Part shown: positions 9,007 through 16,944 of the stretch, in pieces | Numbering within the stretch: the first letter of the stretch is position 1 | How the letters are laid out: each line of letters starts with the position of its first letter | DNA from: Nocardiopsis_B mangrovi | GTDB taxonomy: Bacteria; Actinomycetota; Actinomycetes; Streptosporangiales; Streptosporangiaceae | Direction: 5' to 3' | DNA: 64,000 nucleotides | Assembly (NCBI RefSeq): GCF_042653925.1 | Contig: NZ_JBHSFQ010000030.1 | Location: 27,565-91,564, forward strand | Notes under the pieces: generated by a model | What the model was told of the DNA's origin: nothing | What the model saw: only the letters and a program-made list of their open reading frames with translations | Databases searched by the model: none | Position numbers and translations under genes: made by a program

Positions 9007-9291
9007 TCACTCCGCCGATGACCACCCCTTGGCGTAGGCGAGCAGCAGCGTGACGACGCCGAGCGCGGCCGCGATCCCGAACGTGTAGGGGTCGAGCGCG
9101 GCGGACACGCCGGTCACCACCGCCGGTGAGACGGCGACCAGCCCCGCCGCCTGCACGAGAACGGTGACCGTTCCCAGCGCGAACATGGCGAGCAGCAGGA
9201 CCTTGAAGAGGGCCTCCAGGGCGGCGGCCACTCGGGCGCGCGGAGAGGCGGGCGCGGCGTCCGCGCCGTCGGTGTTCGGGGTTTCGGACAC
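9007..9291 (-). CDS. Small two-helix membrane protein next to TRAP-type permease
   Basis: A 94-residue protein with two predicted membrane helices (about residues 27-53 and 66-88) and a short acidic/alanine-rich cytosolic N-terminus. The GTG at 9291 is preceded by AAGGAG with correct spacing. It follows the large permease gene by 28 bases and is probably co-transcribed. TRAP transporters normally pair a large DctM-type subunit with a small DctQ subunit of about four helices. This protein occupies the DctQ position but is about half that size, so a role as a reduced small subunit is only inferred. Confidence 0.75.
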   Translation of the reverse strand: MSETPNTDGADAAPASPRARVAAALEALFKVLLLAMFALGTVTVLVQAAGLVAVSPAVVTGVSAALDPYTFGIAAALGVVTLLLAYAKGWSSAE

Positions 9292-9319
9292 GGTGACTCC
9301 TTGAGGTGGTCGGCGGCGC

Positions 9320-10666
9320 TCACGCCGGGACGGGCAGCAGGCCGAGGGCGATGGCGGCCCCGATGAACAGGAAGGGCACCACGTAGAACCAGATCAGGGG
9401 GACGAACGTCTTGACCGGGTTGACCTGGGCGATGGAGGTCGCGATATAGATCGCCGACGCTCCCGGCGGAGACGCCCCCTCGGTGGAGGCGAACACGAGG
9501 ATCGCGCAGGCGGCGAGGATCGGATCCACGCCGGCCGCCACGAGGACCGAGAACGCCACGCCGCCCACCGTGGCGATGGTGGCCGTGGAGCTGAGCGGGC
9601 CGGCGATCACGATCACGATGACGCCGACGATCAGCGCGGCGACCGGCGCGGGGGCGTCGAGCCCGTTGAGCGAGGATGTGAGCTGTTCGGAGAGCCCGAG
9701 TCCGGTCAGCGCGCCGCCGCCGGCGAACGCGAAGACGAGGGTGGCGCCGACGTCCTTGTAGCGGGGTGCGGTGTCGCCGATGAACCGGGACCAGCCGGCC
9801 GCGGTGCGCGGCAGCCTTCGCCATCCCAGCGCGAGCGCGAAGGCGCCCAGCAGCACCGGCATCCAGATGAGGATGCTGACGGCCTCGACCGCGGCCTCCC
9901 CCATCGCACCGGTGAGCGCTTCGCCGCCGGGGCCGAAGGTGAGCGCCACCGGGATGGCGATGCCGAGGAACACCAGCAGGGAGGTCCACCCGCTGCGGAA
10001 GGTCGCGGCGAAGGGCCGGATGTCCTCGGCGGCGACCCGGTCGATCCGGTACCGGCGCACGAAGATGAAGACGTTGACCATCCGCCACAGCACGCACCAC
10101 GCCGCGGCGGCGAACATCGCGAGCAGGAGTTCGTCGACGTCGACGAACGGGGCGACCGAGGCCGACCCGACCAGGATGAAGAAGGAGGCGCTGGGCGGGA
10201 TGACGGTGCCGTTGCCGGCGTTGCCCGCGACGACGGTGGCCGCCACCCGGGGCTCCCAGTTGGACCGCTTCATCCAGGGGATGACGACGGACCCCATGGT
10301 GGCGGCGTTGGCGGAGCCGGAGTGGGCGACGCTGCCGAACAGGGCGGACCCGGCGGTGGCGACGTAGCCGGCCCCGCCCTTCACCCGGCCGAGGAGCGAG
10401 TTGAGCATGTCGACCTGCCGGTCGATCAGGCCGGTCTGCTGCAGCAGGAAGCCGATGAAGGTGAAGGAGAGCGCGGCGAACACGATGTCCTGGCTCACGG
10501 CCTCGGCCGCTCCGGCCGCGGCCAGGTCCAGGAACCGGGTGCCGCCGAACGCGCAGACGACGGCGAAGCCGACGATCATCGCCTCGCCGATGCTGCGTTT
10601 CAGCACCGCGTTCCAGATGACGATGGTGGTGATGTAGGCGATGAGCGCCCACACGGCGATTCCCAT
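9320..10666 (-). CDS. TRAP-type large permease subunit (DctM-like)
   Basis: A 448-residue polytopic membrane protein with about 11-12 helices. The sequence resembles DctM/ion-transporter-superfamily permeases: paired re-entrant-type segments around GSALFGSVAHSGSANAATMG and FASTEGASPPGASAIYIAT, repeated in two halves. The ATG at 10666 follows an AAGGAGG ribosome site; the upstream Pro-rich extension is not coding. Such permeases import organic acids with a periplasmic receptor (DctP), but no receptor gene lies in this window. Located between a hydroxyacid dehydrogenase and the IclR/aldolase genes, it probably imports a hydroxy- or dicarboxylic acid. Confidence 0.85.
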   Translation of the reverse strand: MGIAVWALIAYITTIVIWNAVLKRSIGEAMIVGFAVVCAFGGTRFLDLAAAGAAEAVSQDIVFAALSFTFIGFLLQQTGLIDRQVDMLNSLLGRVKGGAGYVATAGSALFGSVAHSGSANAATMGSVVIPWMKRSNWEPRVAATVVAGNAGNGTVIPPSASFFILVGSASVAPFVDVDELLLAMFAAAAWCVLWRMVNVFIFVRRYRIDRVAAEDIRPFAATFRSGWTSLLVFLGIAIPVALTFGPGGEALTGAMGEAAVEAVSILIWMPVLLGAFALALGWRRLPRTAAGWSRFIGDTAPRYKDVGATLVFAFAGGGALTGLGLSEQLTSSLNGLDAPAPVAALIVGVIVIVIAGPLSSTATIATVGGVAFSVLVAAGVDPILAACAILVFASTEGASPPGASAIYIATSIAQVNPVKTFVPLIWFYVVPFLFIGAAIALGLLPVPA

Positions 10667-10835
10667 GACCGCCTCCTTACTCTCGCCACCCGGGGGTGGC
10701 CGTACGGGTGAATGGGGATCGGCGGGGCAGGGCCGGAGGGCTCCGGCGGGGGCCGGATGCGGTGGGGGCGGGCGCGCCGGTGGAACGGGCACGCCGGGCG
10801 GGGTGTGCGGGTGGCGGCGGGGCGGGTGCCCGGTG

Positions 10836-11816
10836 TCAGCGGGAGGCGAGCGCGCCGGGGTTGACGAGGCCGTCGGGGGTCTCGCCCTTGAGGACGCTGA
10901 CGACGTTGCGGGCGGCTCCGATGCCGCTGCGCGCGCGGGCCTGGTCGGTGGTCCCGCCCAGGTGCGGGGTGATGTGGCAGTTGGGCAGCCCGCGCAGGGG
11001 GTTGTCCGCGCGCATGGGCTCGACCTCGACCACGTCCAGGCCGGCCCCCGCGATGGTGCCGTCCCGCAGGGCGGCGGCCAGCGCGGTCTCGTCGACGACG
11101 GGGCCCCGGGAGGTGTTGACGACGTAGGCGGTCGGCTTCATCAGCGCGAGCCGCTCCGCGTTGAGCCAGTGGCGGTTGGCGTCGTTGAGGAACAGGTGCA
11201 GGCTCAGGAAGTCGCTCGTGGCCAGCACCTCCTCCGCCGTGGTGAACGTCAGGCCGGTGCGGGCGGCGAACTCGTGGTCGGGGTAGGGGTCGTGGGCGAT
11301 CAGCCGCATGCCGAAGGCCGCGGCGCGCTCGGCGACCGCCTTGCCGATGGCCCCGGCGCCGATCAGCCCGAGCGTCGCCCCGTGGAGTTCGCGGCCCTGG
11401 ATGCGCCGCCAGTTGCCGGCGGCCACGTCGGCGAGGTTGGCGGGGATGTGCCGGGCGCAGAGCAGCAGGAGCGCGATCGTCATCTCGGCGACGCTGATGC
11501 GGTTGACCCCGGGCATGTTGCACACCGCGATCCCGCGGGCCGTGGCCGCCTCGACGTCGATCGAGTCGTAGCCGACTCCGCAGCGGGCGATGACGCGCAG
11601 CCGGGGCGCGGCGTCGAGGACGTCCGCCGTGTAGGCGTCACCCGCGGCGACGACGCCGTCGACGTCGGCGAGCAGGGCCTCCAGCTCACCCGCCCGGCGG
11701 GGGCCGCTCCACTGGCTGTGGACGACCTCGCACCCCTGGTCGCGGAGGTACCGGTCGACGTCGTCGCCCTCGCGCAGGAACTGCGCCGTGACCAGGACAC
11801 GCGGGGTGCCGCCCAT
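10836..11816 (-). CDS. D-2-hydroxyacid dehydrogenase (phosphoglycerate dehydrogenase-like)
   Basis: A 326-residue NAD(P)-dependent D-2-hydroxyacid dehydrogenase. The Rossmann motif GLIGAGAIGKAVA lies near residue 150, and the catalytic triad is seen as Arg in NTSRGPVVDE, Glu in DVVEVEP and His in HITPHLGG. There is no ACT or other C-terminal regulatory domain, so it is a catabolic or 2-ketoacid-reducing member rather than full-length SerA. It is the first gene of the minus-strand module ahead of the TRAP-type permease. A perfect 6-bp-arm inverted repeat 25 bases upstream of the start is a likely regulator site. Confidence 0.93.
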   Translation of the reverse strand: MGGTPRVLVTAQFLREGDDVDRYLRDQGCEVVHSQWSGPRRAGELEALLADVDGVVAAGDAYTADVLDAAPRLRVIARCGVGYDSIDVEAATARGIAVCNMPGVNRISVAEMTIALLLLCARHIPANLADVAAGNWRRIQGRELHGATLGLIGAGAIGKAVAERAAAFGMRLIAHDPYPDHEFAARTGLTFTTAEEVLATSDFLSLHLFLNDANRHWLNAERLALMKPTAYVVNTSRGPVVDETALAAALRDGTIAGAGLDVVEVEPMRADNPLRGLPNCHITPHLGGTTDQARARSGIGAARNVVSVLKGETPDGLVNPGALASR

Positions 11817-11840
11817 GGAACCTCCAAAGGGATCAAATTC

Positions 11841-11857
11841 ATGAGATCGATTCTCAT
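11841..11857. promoter_or_regulatory. Inverted repeat upstream of D-2-hydroxyacid dehydrogenase
   Basis: ATGAGA-TCGAT-TCTCAT, a perfect 6-bp dyad in an AT-rich patch 25-41 bases upstream of the dehydrogenase start. It reuses the ATGAGA half-site found upstream of the IclR gene (8941-8962), although the arm order differs. Candidate operator for the IclR regulator. Confidence 0.55.
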
Positions 11858-12087
11858 AGAATGATATGAACTATCGCCCCATGGAGTGTGGCACGGCCCA
11901 CAGCAGATGTAAAGGGGGTGTTTCCGGGCGCCTCCAGCCGGCCGCCCCTGCTCAGCGGCGCACCGGCAAAGAGGAGTGCCTTGATCGCCTGCGGCGGGCC
12001 ACCGCAGAGGAGCGACCCGCTGGGGGCGCGTCCGGCCGGCGTGTCAGAGCGGCGGCGCTGCGGCCGGCTCCCGCCGTCGGCCACGGC

Positions 12088-13287
12088 CTAGGGGCGGGCG
12101 GACCCGTGTTCGGCGGCGACGCCTCCGAGGCCGGGGAGGGCGGGCTCGCGCAGGGACCGCAGGAGGAGCAGGCCCAGAGCGGGCAGCGCGATCAGCGGGG
12201 CGAGCGCCGTTTGCAGCGAGCTCGCGTCGGCGGCGGCCCCGATGAGGGGCGCGGCCACGCCGCCGATGCTGACGGTCAGGCCCAGCGTCACGCCCGCCGC
12301 GGTGCCGGCCCGGCGCGGCAGGTAGTCCTGCCCGAGGGTGACGTGCAGCGAGAACGGGACGTACAGCCCCGCCGACGCCAGAGCCACGAAGGCGTAGACG
12401 AGCGGCCCGGGAACGAACACCACCCCGGCGACGGCCAGGACCGTGGCGGCGTAGGACCAGCGCACCACCGTGATCCGGTCCCAGCGGGTGGCCAGCGCGC
12501 CCCCGAGAACGGTCCCCACCGCACCGCCGAGGTATAGGACGGACAGGGCGGCGGTCCCCGCGAGCTCACCGCCGCCGGCCTGCTGGCGGACGTGCAGGGC
12601 GATGAACGCGCTCAGGCCGACGAACACGATCGAACGGCACACGATGGCCCCCGACAGCCGGACGAACGAGGTCCAGTCGTCGGCGGCCCGCGGACCAGCG
12701 GACCGGGAGGCCGCGTACCCGGGTCGCGCCGTGGCGCGCACGGCCGCCAGACACAGCGCGCCGCCCGCCAGAGCGGGCACGACCAGCAGGGGGGATGCGT
12801 GCAGGCCGCCCGTTGCGACGACCGCGGCGACCATGAGCGGCGCGGTCGCGAAGCCGATGTTGCCCCCGAGGGAGTACCACCCCATCGCCGTATGGCTGCC
12901 CCCGCTCGCCGCGCGCGCCACCCGGGCGGACTCGGGGTGGAAGGCCGCGACGCCGAGCCCGGACAGCGCGATGGCCGCGAGGGTCAGCGGGTAGGAGCCG
13001 GCGACACCGCTGAGAGCGACTCCGGCCCCGCCGACGACCGTGCTCACCGGCAGCAGCCAGGGCATCGGCCGCCGGTCGGTCAGCGCGCCGAACAGCGGCT
13101 GCACGACCGAGGAGAGCAGGGAGGCGGCCAGGACGAGACCGGCCGCGGCGGCGTAGGTGTAGGCGCGCTCGGCGACGAAGAACGGCACGAGCGCGGCCAC
13201 CGCACCCTGGTACACGTCCACGCAGGCGTGGCCGAGCGACAGCAGGATGATGAGTCCGCGCCGGACGGCGGGCTGGTGATTCGGCAT
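12088..13287 (-). CDS. MFS transporter, fosmidomycin-resistance (Fsr)-like
   Basis: A 399-residue, 12-helix major facilitator. The N-terminal segment LGHACVDVYQGAVAALVPFF followed by QPLFGALTDRRP (motif A region) matches the Fsr group of drug/sugar exporters, as does FHPESARVARAASG after helix 4. The ATG at 13287 is preceded by GGAGG and leaves the usual short N-terminus. It is divergent from an AraC-type regulator with only 55 bases between the starts, the usual layout of an exporter controlled by its own regulator. Substrate cannot be read from the sequence. Confidence 0.9.
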   Translation of the reverse strand: MPNHQPAVRRGLIILLSLGHACVDVYQGAVAALVPFFVAERAYTYAAAAGLVLAASLLSSVVQPLFGALTDRRPMPWLLPVSTVVGGAGVALSGVAGSYPLTLAAIALSGLGVAAFHPESARVARAASGGSHTAMGWYSLGGNIGFATAPLMVAAVVATGGLHASPLLVVPALAGGALCLAAVRATARPGYAASRSAGPRAADDWTSFVRLSGAIVCRSIVFVGLSAFIALHVRQQAGGGELAGTAALSVLYLGGAVGTVLGGALATRWDRITVVRWSYAATVLAVAGVVFVPGPLVYAFVALASAGLYVPFSLHVTLGQDYLPRRAGTAAGVTLGLTVSIGGVAAPLIGAAADASSLQTALAPLIALPALGLLLLRSLREPALPGLGGVAAEHGSARP

Positions 13288-13342
13288 GTCCCCGATCGTC
13301 CTCCGGGCATATGGTGTCGTGCTTCCGATAAAGTGCCAAAAT

Positions 13343-14092
13343 ATGCCGGATATCCGCCATCTGCCCGTCGCCCCCACCCACAGCAGGTCGCTGGCGGCCG
13401 GGGAGGTCGTCGACGCCCACCGCCACGACGACCACCAGATCGTCTACGCGGGTTCCGGCGTGCTGTCCGTCACCACGGAGGCCGGAACCTGGTTCGCACC
13501 GGGGACCCGCGCCATCTGGGTTCCGGCCGGCACCGTCCACGCCCCCCGCGCCCACGGCAATCTCGACATGCACACGCTCGGCCTGCCCGCGACCGAGAAC
13601 CCGCTCGGCCTGGACATGCCGACGGTGCTGGCGGTCGGGCCGCTGCTGCGCGAGCTGATCATCGCCTACACCCGCGGTCCGCGCGACGACTGCCCCGAGC
13701 GCGGGAGGATGCGCGCCGTCCTGCTCGACCAGCTGCGGGCCTCCCCCCAGCAGCCGGGCCAGCTCCCCGCCCCCGCCGACCCCCGGCTGGCGGCGGTGTG
13801 CGCGGCCCTGCACCGCGACCCCGCCGACGGCCGCACGCTCGCCGCCCTCGGAGCGGAGGCCGGCGCCGGCGAGCGCACCCTCACCCGCCTCTTCCGCTCC
13901 GAGCTCGGCATGACCTACCCGCAGTGGCGCACCCAGCTGCGCCTGTACCACGCGCTGCGGATGCTCGCCGACGGCATGCCGGTGACCGCGGTGGCCCACC
14001 GCTGCGGCTGGTCCTCCACCAGCGCCTTCATCGACGTCTTCCGCCGCGCCTTCGGCCACACCCCCGGCGCCCACGCTCGCGAGCGCGGGTGA
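13343..14092 (+). CDS. AraC-family transcriptional regulator with cupin sensor domain
   Basis: A 249-residue regulator. The N-terminal half is a cupin-like sensor (VDAHRHDDHQIVYAGSG, then APGTRAIWVPAGTVHAPRAHG) and the C-terminal ~100 residues hold two helix-turn-helix units, with RTLAALGAEAGAGERTLTRLF and the AraC signature MPVTAVAHRCGWSSTSAFIDVFRRAFG. The ATG at 13343 is used because it sits at the family's normal N-terminus; in-frame codons further upstream overlap the divergent MFS promoter. Probably controls the divergent Fsr-like exporter. Confidence 0.92.
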   Translation: MPDIRHLPVAPTHSRSLAAGEVVDAHRHDDHQIVYAGSGVLSVTTEAGTWFAPGTRAIWVPAGTVHAPRAHGNLDMHTLGLPATENPLGLDMPTVLAVGPLLRELIIAYTRGPRDDCPERGRMRAVLLDQLRASPQQPGQLPAPADPRLAAVCAALHRDPADGRTLAALGAEAGAGERTLTRLFRSELGMTYPQWRTQLRLYHALRMLADGMPVTAVAHRCGWSSTSAFIDVFRRAFGHTPGAHARERG

Positions 14093-14152
14093 CAGGCGCC
14101 CGTCGGCGGCCGGCGGCCGGGGCGGGGCCTCTGGGCTCCCCACCGCCGCGGA

Positions 14153-14206
14153 GGCGGCCCGCTGTACCGCGGGCCGCCCGGATCGCCCGCCCGCCCTGGC
14201 GGGCGG
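14153..14206. terminator. Two consecutive hairpins between convergent araC-type and DHA2 MFS genes
   Basis: The first hairpin has a perfect 10-bp stem (GGCGGCCCGC / GCGGGCCGCC, 6-nt loop, 14153-14178). The second has a 6-bp stem CCGCCC/GGGCGG with loop TGGC (14191-14206). They lie between two convergent stop codons, so they can terminate transcription from both sides. Confidence 0.7.
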
Positions 14207-14222
14207 TCGCCGAGCGCGGCGG

Positions 14223-15782
14223 TCAGTGCTGCTGCTCGTTCAGGTCCAGCGATTTCGGGATCAGGACGAACACCACCGCGGCCGTCGCCAGCAGGACCAC
14301 CCCGCCCACCAGTCCCATCCGGGCGAGGGATTCGGTGAACGCCTGCCGGGCGATACCGGCCAGCTCCGGCGAGCCGATCTCCCGGGCGAAGCCCAGGGCG
14401 CCGCCCAGGGACTCGTGGACCCGGTAGGTGTCCTCCTCGGTCAGGAGATGGTCCCCGACGAGGAGGTCCGGACCCAGGACGGACCGGTAGGCCGCCGCCG
14501 CGAAGCTGCCCAGGACGGCCACGCCGAGAACGTTCCCGAGGTCGTAGGAGGTCTCCTCGATGGCCGCCGCGTTGCCCGCCTTCTCCGGCGGGGTGCCCGA
14601 CATGATGATGGCCGACGCGATCGCCAGTGACCCCGACCCGCCCCCCAGCAGCGCGAGCGCCACGAGGACCACCGGGTAGGTCAGCTCCCCCGGGGCGGCG
14701 AACAGCAGCAGGAAGCCCACGGCCGCGACGGCCAGGCCGCCGGCCAGGACGGTGCGGGCACCCACGAGCCGCGCCAGAGCGGGGGCCATCGGACTGACGA
14801 CGACCGCGGCGACGGCCATCGGCAGCAGGTGGACCCCCGCGCTCAGCGGGGAGTGCCCCTCGACGAGCTGGAGCCACTGCGCGACGAGAAGGAGCAGCGC
14901 CGCCATCGCGAACATCGACGCCATCGCCGTCAGCGAGCCCGCTGTGAAGGGCGCGCGGGTGAACAGCCGGACGTCCAGCAGCGGGTCGGGGCGCCGCAGG
15001 CACCGCAGCACGAACCACACCAGCACCGCCAAGGCGAGGGCCAGGACGGCGATCGCGGCCGCGTCGGCGATCCCGGCCTTGGCGAACCGCTTGATCGACC
15101 ACACCAGGGCGGTCATCCCCACGATCGACGCCACGACGGCGGGCACGTCCCAGCGGCCCGGGTTCGGGTCGCGGGCGTCGGGCAGCAGGACGGCGCCCGC
15201 CACCAGGGCCGCGAGCATGAGGGGCACGTTGACCAGGAACCCCGCGTGCCAGGAGGAGTACTCCAGCAGGAGGCCGCCGACGATGGGGCCCACGGCCGCG
15301 CCCAGGGAGGACACGGCCGCCCACACCGCCAGGGCGGTGGCGCGCTCGGCGGGGTCGCTGAACACGGTGCGGATCATCGACAGCGTCGCGGGCATGACCA
15401 TCGCCCCGCCGACCCCCAGCAGGGCGCGCACGGCGATGACCACCGCCGGGCTGTCGGCGGCGAGCACCAGCAGGGACGCGCCGCCGAACACGGCGAACCC
15501 GGCCAGCAGCAGCTTCTTGCGGCCCCAGCGGTCGCCGAGCGTGCTCATCGAGACCAGCAGCCCGGCGAGCACCAGGGAGTAGACGTCCACGATCCACAGC
15601 TGCTGCTCGGCGGTGGGCCGGAGATCGGCGGCCAGTTCGGGCAGGGCCACGTTGAGGATGGTCATGTCCATGGTGACCACCAGCAGGCTGGCCGAGAGGA
15701 CGGCCAGGGACGCCCATCGGCGCCGGACGGAGAACGCGGCGGCCCCGTCTGCGGGCGGCTGGGGGAGGGATCGCGTGCTCAA
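14223..15782 (-). CDS. MFS multidrug exporter, DHA2 (14-TMS) family
   Basis: A 519-residue drug:proton antiporter of the DHA2 group (QacA/SmvA/LfrA-like). Visible are the DHA2 helix-1 motif VVTMDMTILNVALP, motif A GDRWGRKK, the ALLGVGGAMVMPATLSMI segment and motif C AAVGPIVGGLLLE. The start is TTG at 15782: it has GGGAGAG upstream and its TTGA overlaps the stop of the tetR gene by four bases, so regulator and pump are translationally coupled. Probably exports cationic or aromatic drugs under TetR control. Confidence 0.93.
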   Translation of the reverse strand: MSTRSLPQPPADGAAAFSVRRRWASLAVLSASLLVVTMDMTILNVALPELAADLRPTAEQQLWIVDVYSLVLAGLLVSMSTLGDRWGRKKLLLAGFAVFGGASLLVLAADSPAVVIAVRALLGVGGAMVMPATLSMIRTVFSDPAERATALAVWAAVSSLGAAVGPIVGGLLLEYSSWHAGFLVNVPLMLAALVAGAVLLPDARDPNPGRWDVPAVVASIVGMTALVWSIKRFAKAGIADAAAIAVLALALAVLVWFVLRCLRRPDPLLDVRLFTRAPFTAGSLTAMASMFAMAALLLLVAQWLQLVEGHSPLSAGVHLLPMAVAAVVVSPMAPALARLVGARTVLAGGLAVAAVGFLLLFAAPGELTYPVVLVALALLGGGSGSLAIASAIIMSGTPPEKAGNAAAIEETSYDLGNVLGVAVLGSFAAAAYRSVLGPDLLVGDHLLTEEDTYRVHESLGGALGFAREIGSPELAGIARQAFTESLARMGLVGGVVLLATAAVVFVLIPKSLDLNEQQH

Positions 15783-16354
15783 CGGTCTCTCCCAGGTGTG
15801 GTCGATGCGGCGGGGGCCGCTCCCATCAGCGCGGTCACCGCGCGGGTGATGGCGGCCATGTCCAGCGGTTCGTCGTGGACGAGGGCGTGCATCATCGCCC
15901 CGTCCGCGTAGACCGCCACGGCCCGCGCCGCCTCCGGGTCGGTGTGGGCCGACAGGATCCGGGTCATCCCGTCGAACCAGCGCAGCGCCAGTGGCCGCAG
16001 TTCCGAGTGCTGGGCGCCGGCGAAGTACAGCGCGCTGTCGGCCTGAACCCGCCGGGGGTCGGCCAGGTAGTCGGACAGCGAGCGGGCCACTGCGGCGGGG
16101 GCGCCGCCGCCGGCGGCGAGGTACCCCTCCATCTCGCGCAGCGCCTCGTCGGCGAGTTCGGCCAAGTGGTGCAGGGCCGCCGTCGTCAGGTCGGCCAGCG
16201 TGGCGAAGTAGTAGGTGGTGGCGCCGAGCGGCACCTGGGCGCGCTCGGCCACGCGCCGGTGGGTCAGGTCCGTGGAGGCGGACTCGACGATCAGGTCGGC
16301 GGCCGCCTCGACGATGGCCTGCCGACGCCCACTGGGGTCGCGCCGCGCACTCAC
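15779..16354 (-). CDS. TetR-family regulator of the DHA2 exporter
   Basis: A 191-residue TetR repressor. The N-terminal helix-turn-helix is seen in LTHRRVAERAQVPLGATTYYFATLADL (the YYF pattern is diagnostic); the remaining ~130 residues are the helical ligand domain. The start is GTG at 16354. It is the first gene of a two-gene operon with the MFS pump, and a 30-bp palindrome 73 bases upstream is its likely operator, so autoregulation with drug release is expected. Confidence 0.92.
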   Translation of the reverse strand: MSARRDPSGRRQAIVEAAADLIVESASTDLTHRRVAERAQVPLGATTYYFATLADLTTAALHHLAELADEALREMEGYLAAGGGAPAAVARSLSDYLADPRRVQADSALYFAGAQHSELRPLALRWFDGMTRILSAHTDPEAARAVAVYADGAMMHALVHDEPLDMAAITRAVTALMGAAPAASTTPGRDR

Positions 16355-16426
16355 TGTGCACCCATCACATGGCGAATCGGACGGTACATGCAGGTCATCT
16401 CCGTGGTGAGCGAAGCCGGGAAGTAC

Positions 16427-16456
16427 TAGTACGTTCGTACATGTACAAGTGTACTA
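16427..16456. promoter_or_regulatory. 30-bp imperfect palindrome, TetR operator candidate
   Basis: The core is the perfect palindrome GTACATGTAC (16437-16446), and the outer arms are TAGTAC and GTACTA. In total 24 of 30 positions are symmetric. It lies 73 bases upstream of the tetR start, in an AT-richer patch. Length and symmetry fit a TetR dimer-pair site. Confidence 0.65.
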
Positions 16457-16862
16457 GATCGTTCTGGGCGGGATGGGCCGCGCCCGCCGGCGACCCCGCC
16501 ACCGGCCCGACCCACCGAAGGGGACCGCCCTTCCGCCCCCGGCCACAGGCGCCCACGGCGAATGCGGATGGGAATCCACCGCATTCCCCGATCGCCCACC
16601 GCGCGCTGCCGCACCGGCCGCACCGGGATTCCCGATGCGCGCGATCAGCGGATTCCGTGTGTTCACCCGCGGTCGCCGATCGCCGAATTCGTCGGCGTTC
16701 GAGGAGGTCGACCGAAACGCGGGTGTCCGCCCCTTACCGGAATCATCCGCGGCACAGAAGAAAAGCGGTCCTATATCCTCCGGCCGCACGACCGCGGCGC
16801 ACGTCGCCCTTGTCACCGGCAGGAAGGGCATCGACCCGGCCGGCGCCCACGCACACGGATAC
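16457..16862. other. Non-coding spacer, 406 bases
   Basis: Between the TetR operator and the NPP1 terminator. Codon-position bias is lost, and the open frames here have no ribosome sites or family resemblance. I see no gene, RNA gene or repeat in it. The composition is less GC-rich than the flanking genes. Confidence 0.5.
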
Positions 16863-16891
16863 GGCCCACCGCCCGGAACGGGCGGTGGGCC
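16863..16891 (-). terminator. Strong hairpin downstream of the NPP1 gene
   Basis: Perfect 12-bp stem GGCCCACCGCCC / GGGCGGTGGGCC with loop GGAAC, 53 bases past the stop codon of the NPP1-family gene on the minus strand. No long T-tract, as is usual for actinomycete terminators. Confidence 0.75.
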
Positions 16892-16944
16892 GGAGGACTG
16901 CCGGGCGCCGCTGTCGGTGGCGCACGATGGGGACCGTGCGTGGG

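Noticed and set aside
11854..12084. 76-residue minus-strand frame upstream of the D-2-hydroxyacid dehydrogenase
   Set aside because: Poor codon-position bias, no ribosome site and it overlaps the operator-containing promoter region.
15779..16361. Fusion of TetR and MFS proteins in one 712-residue frame
   Set aside because: The tetR gene has its own frame and stop; the MFS frame is only open upstream by chance and starts at the coupled TTG.
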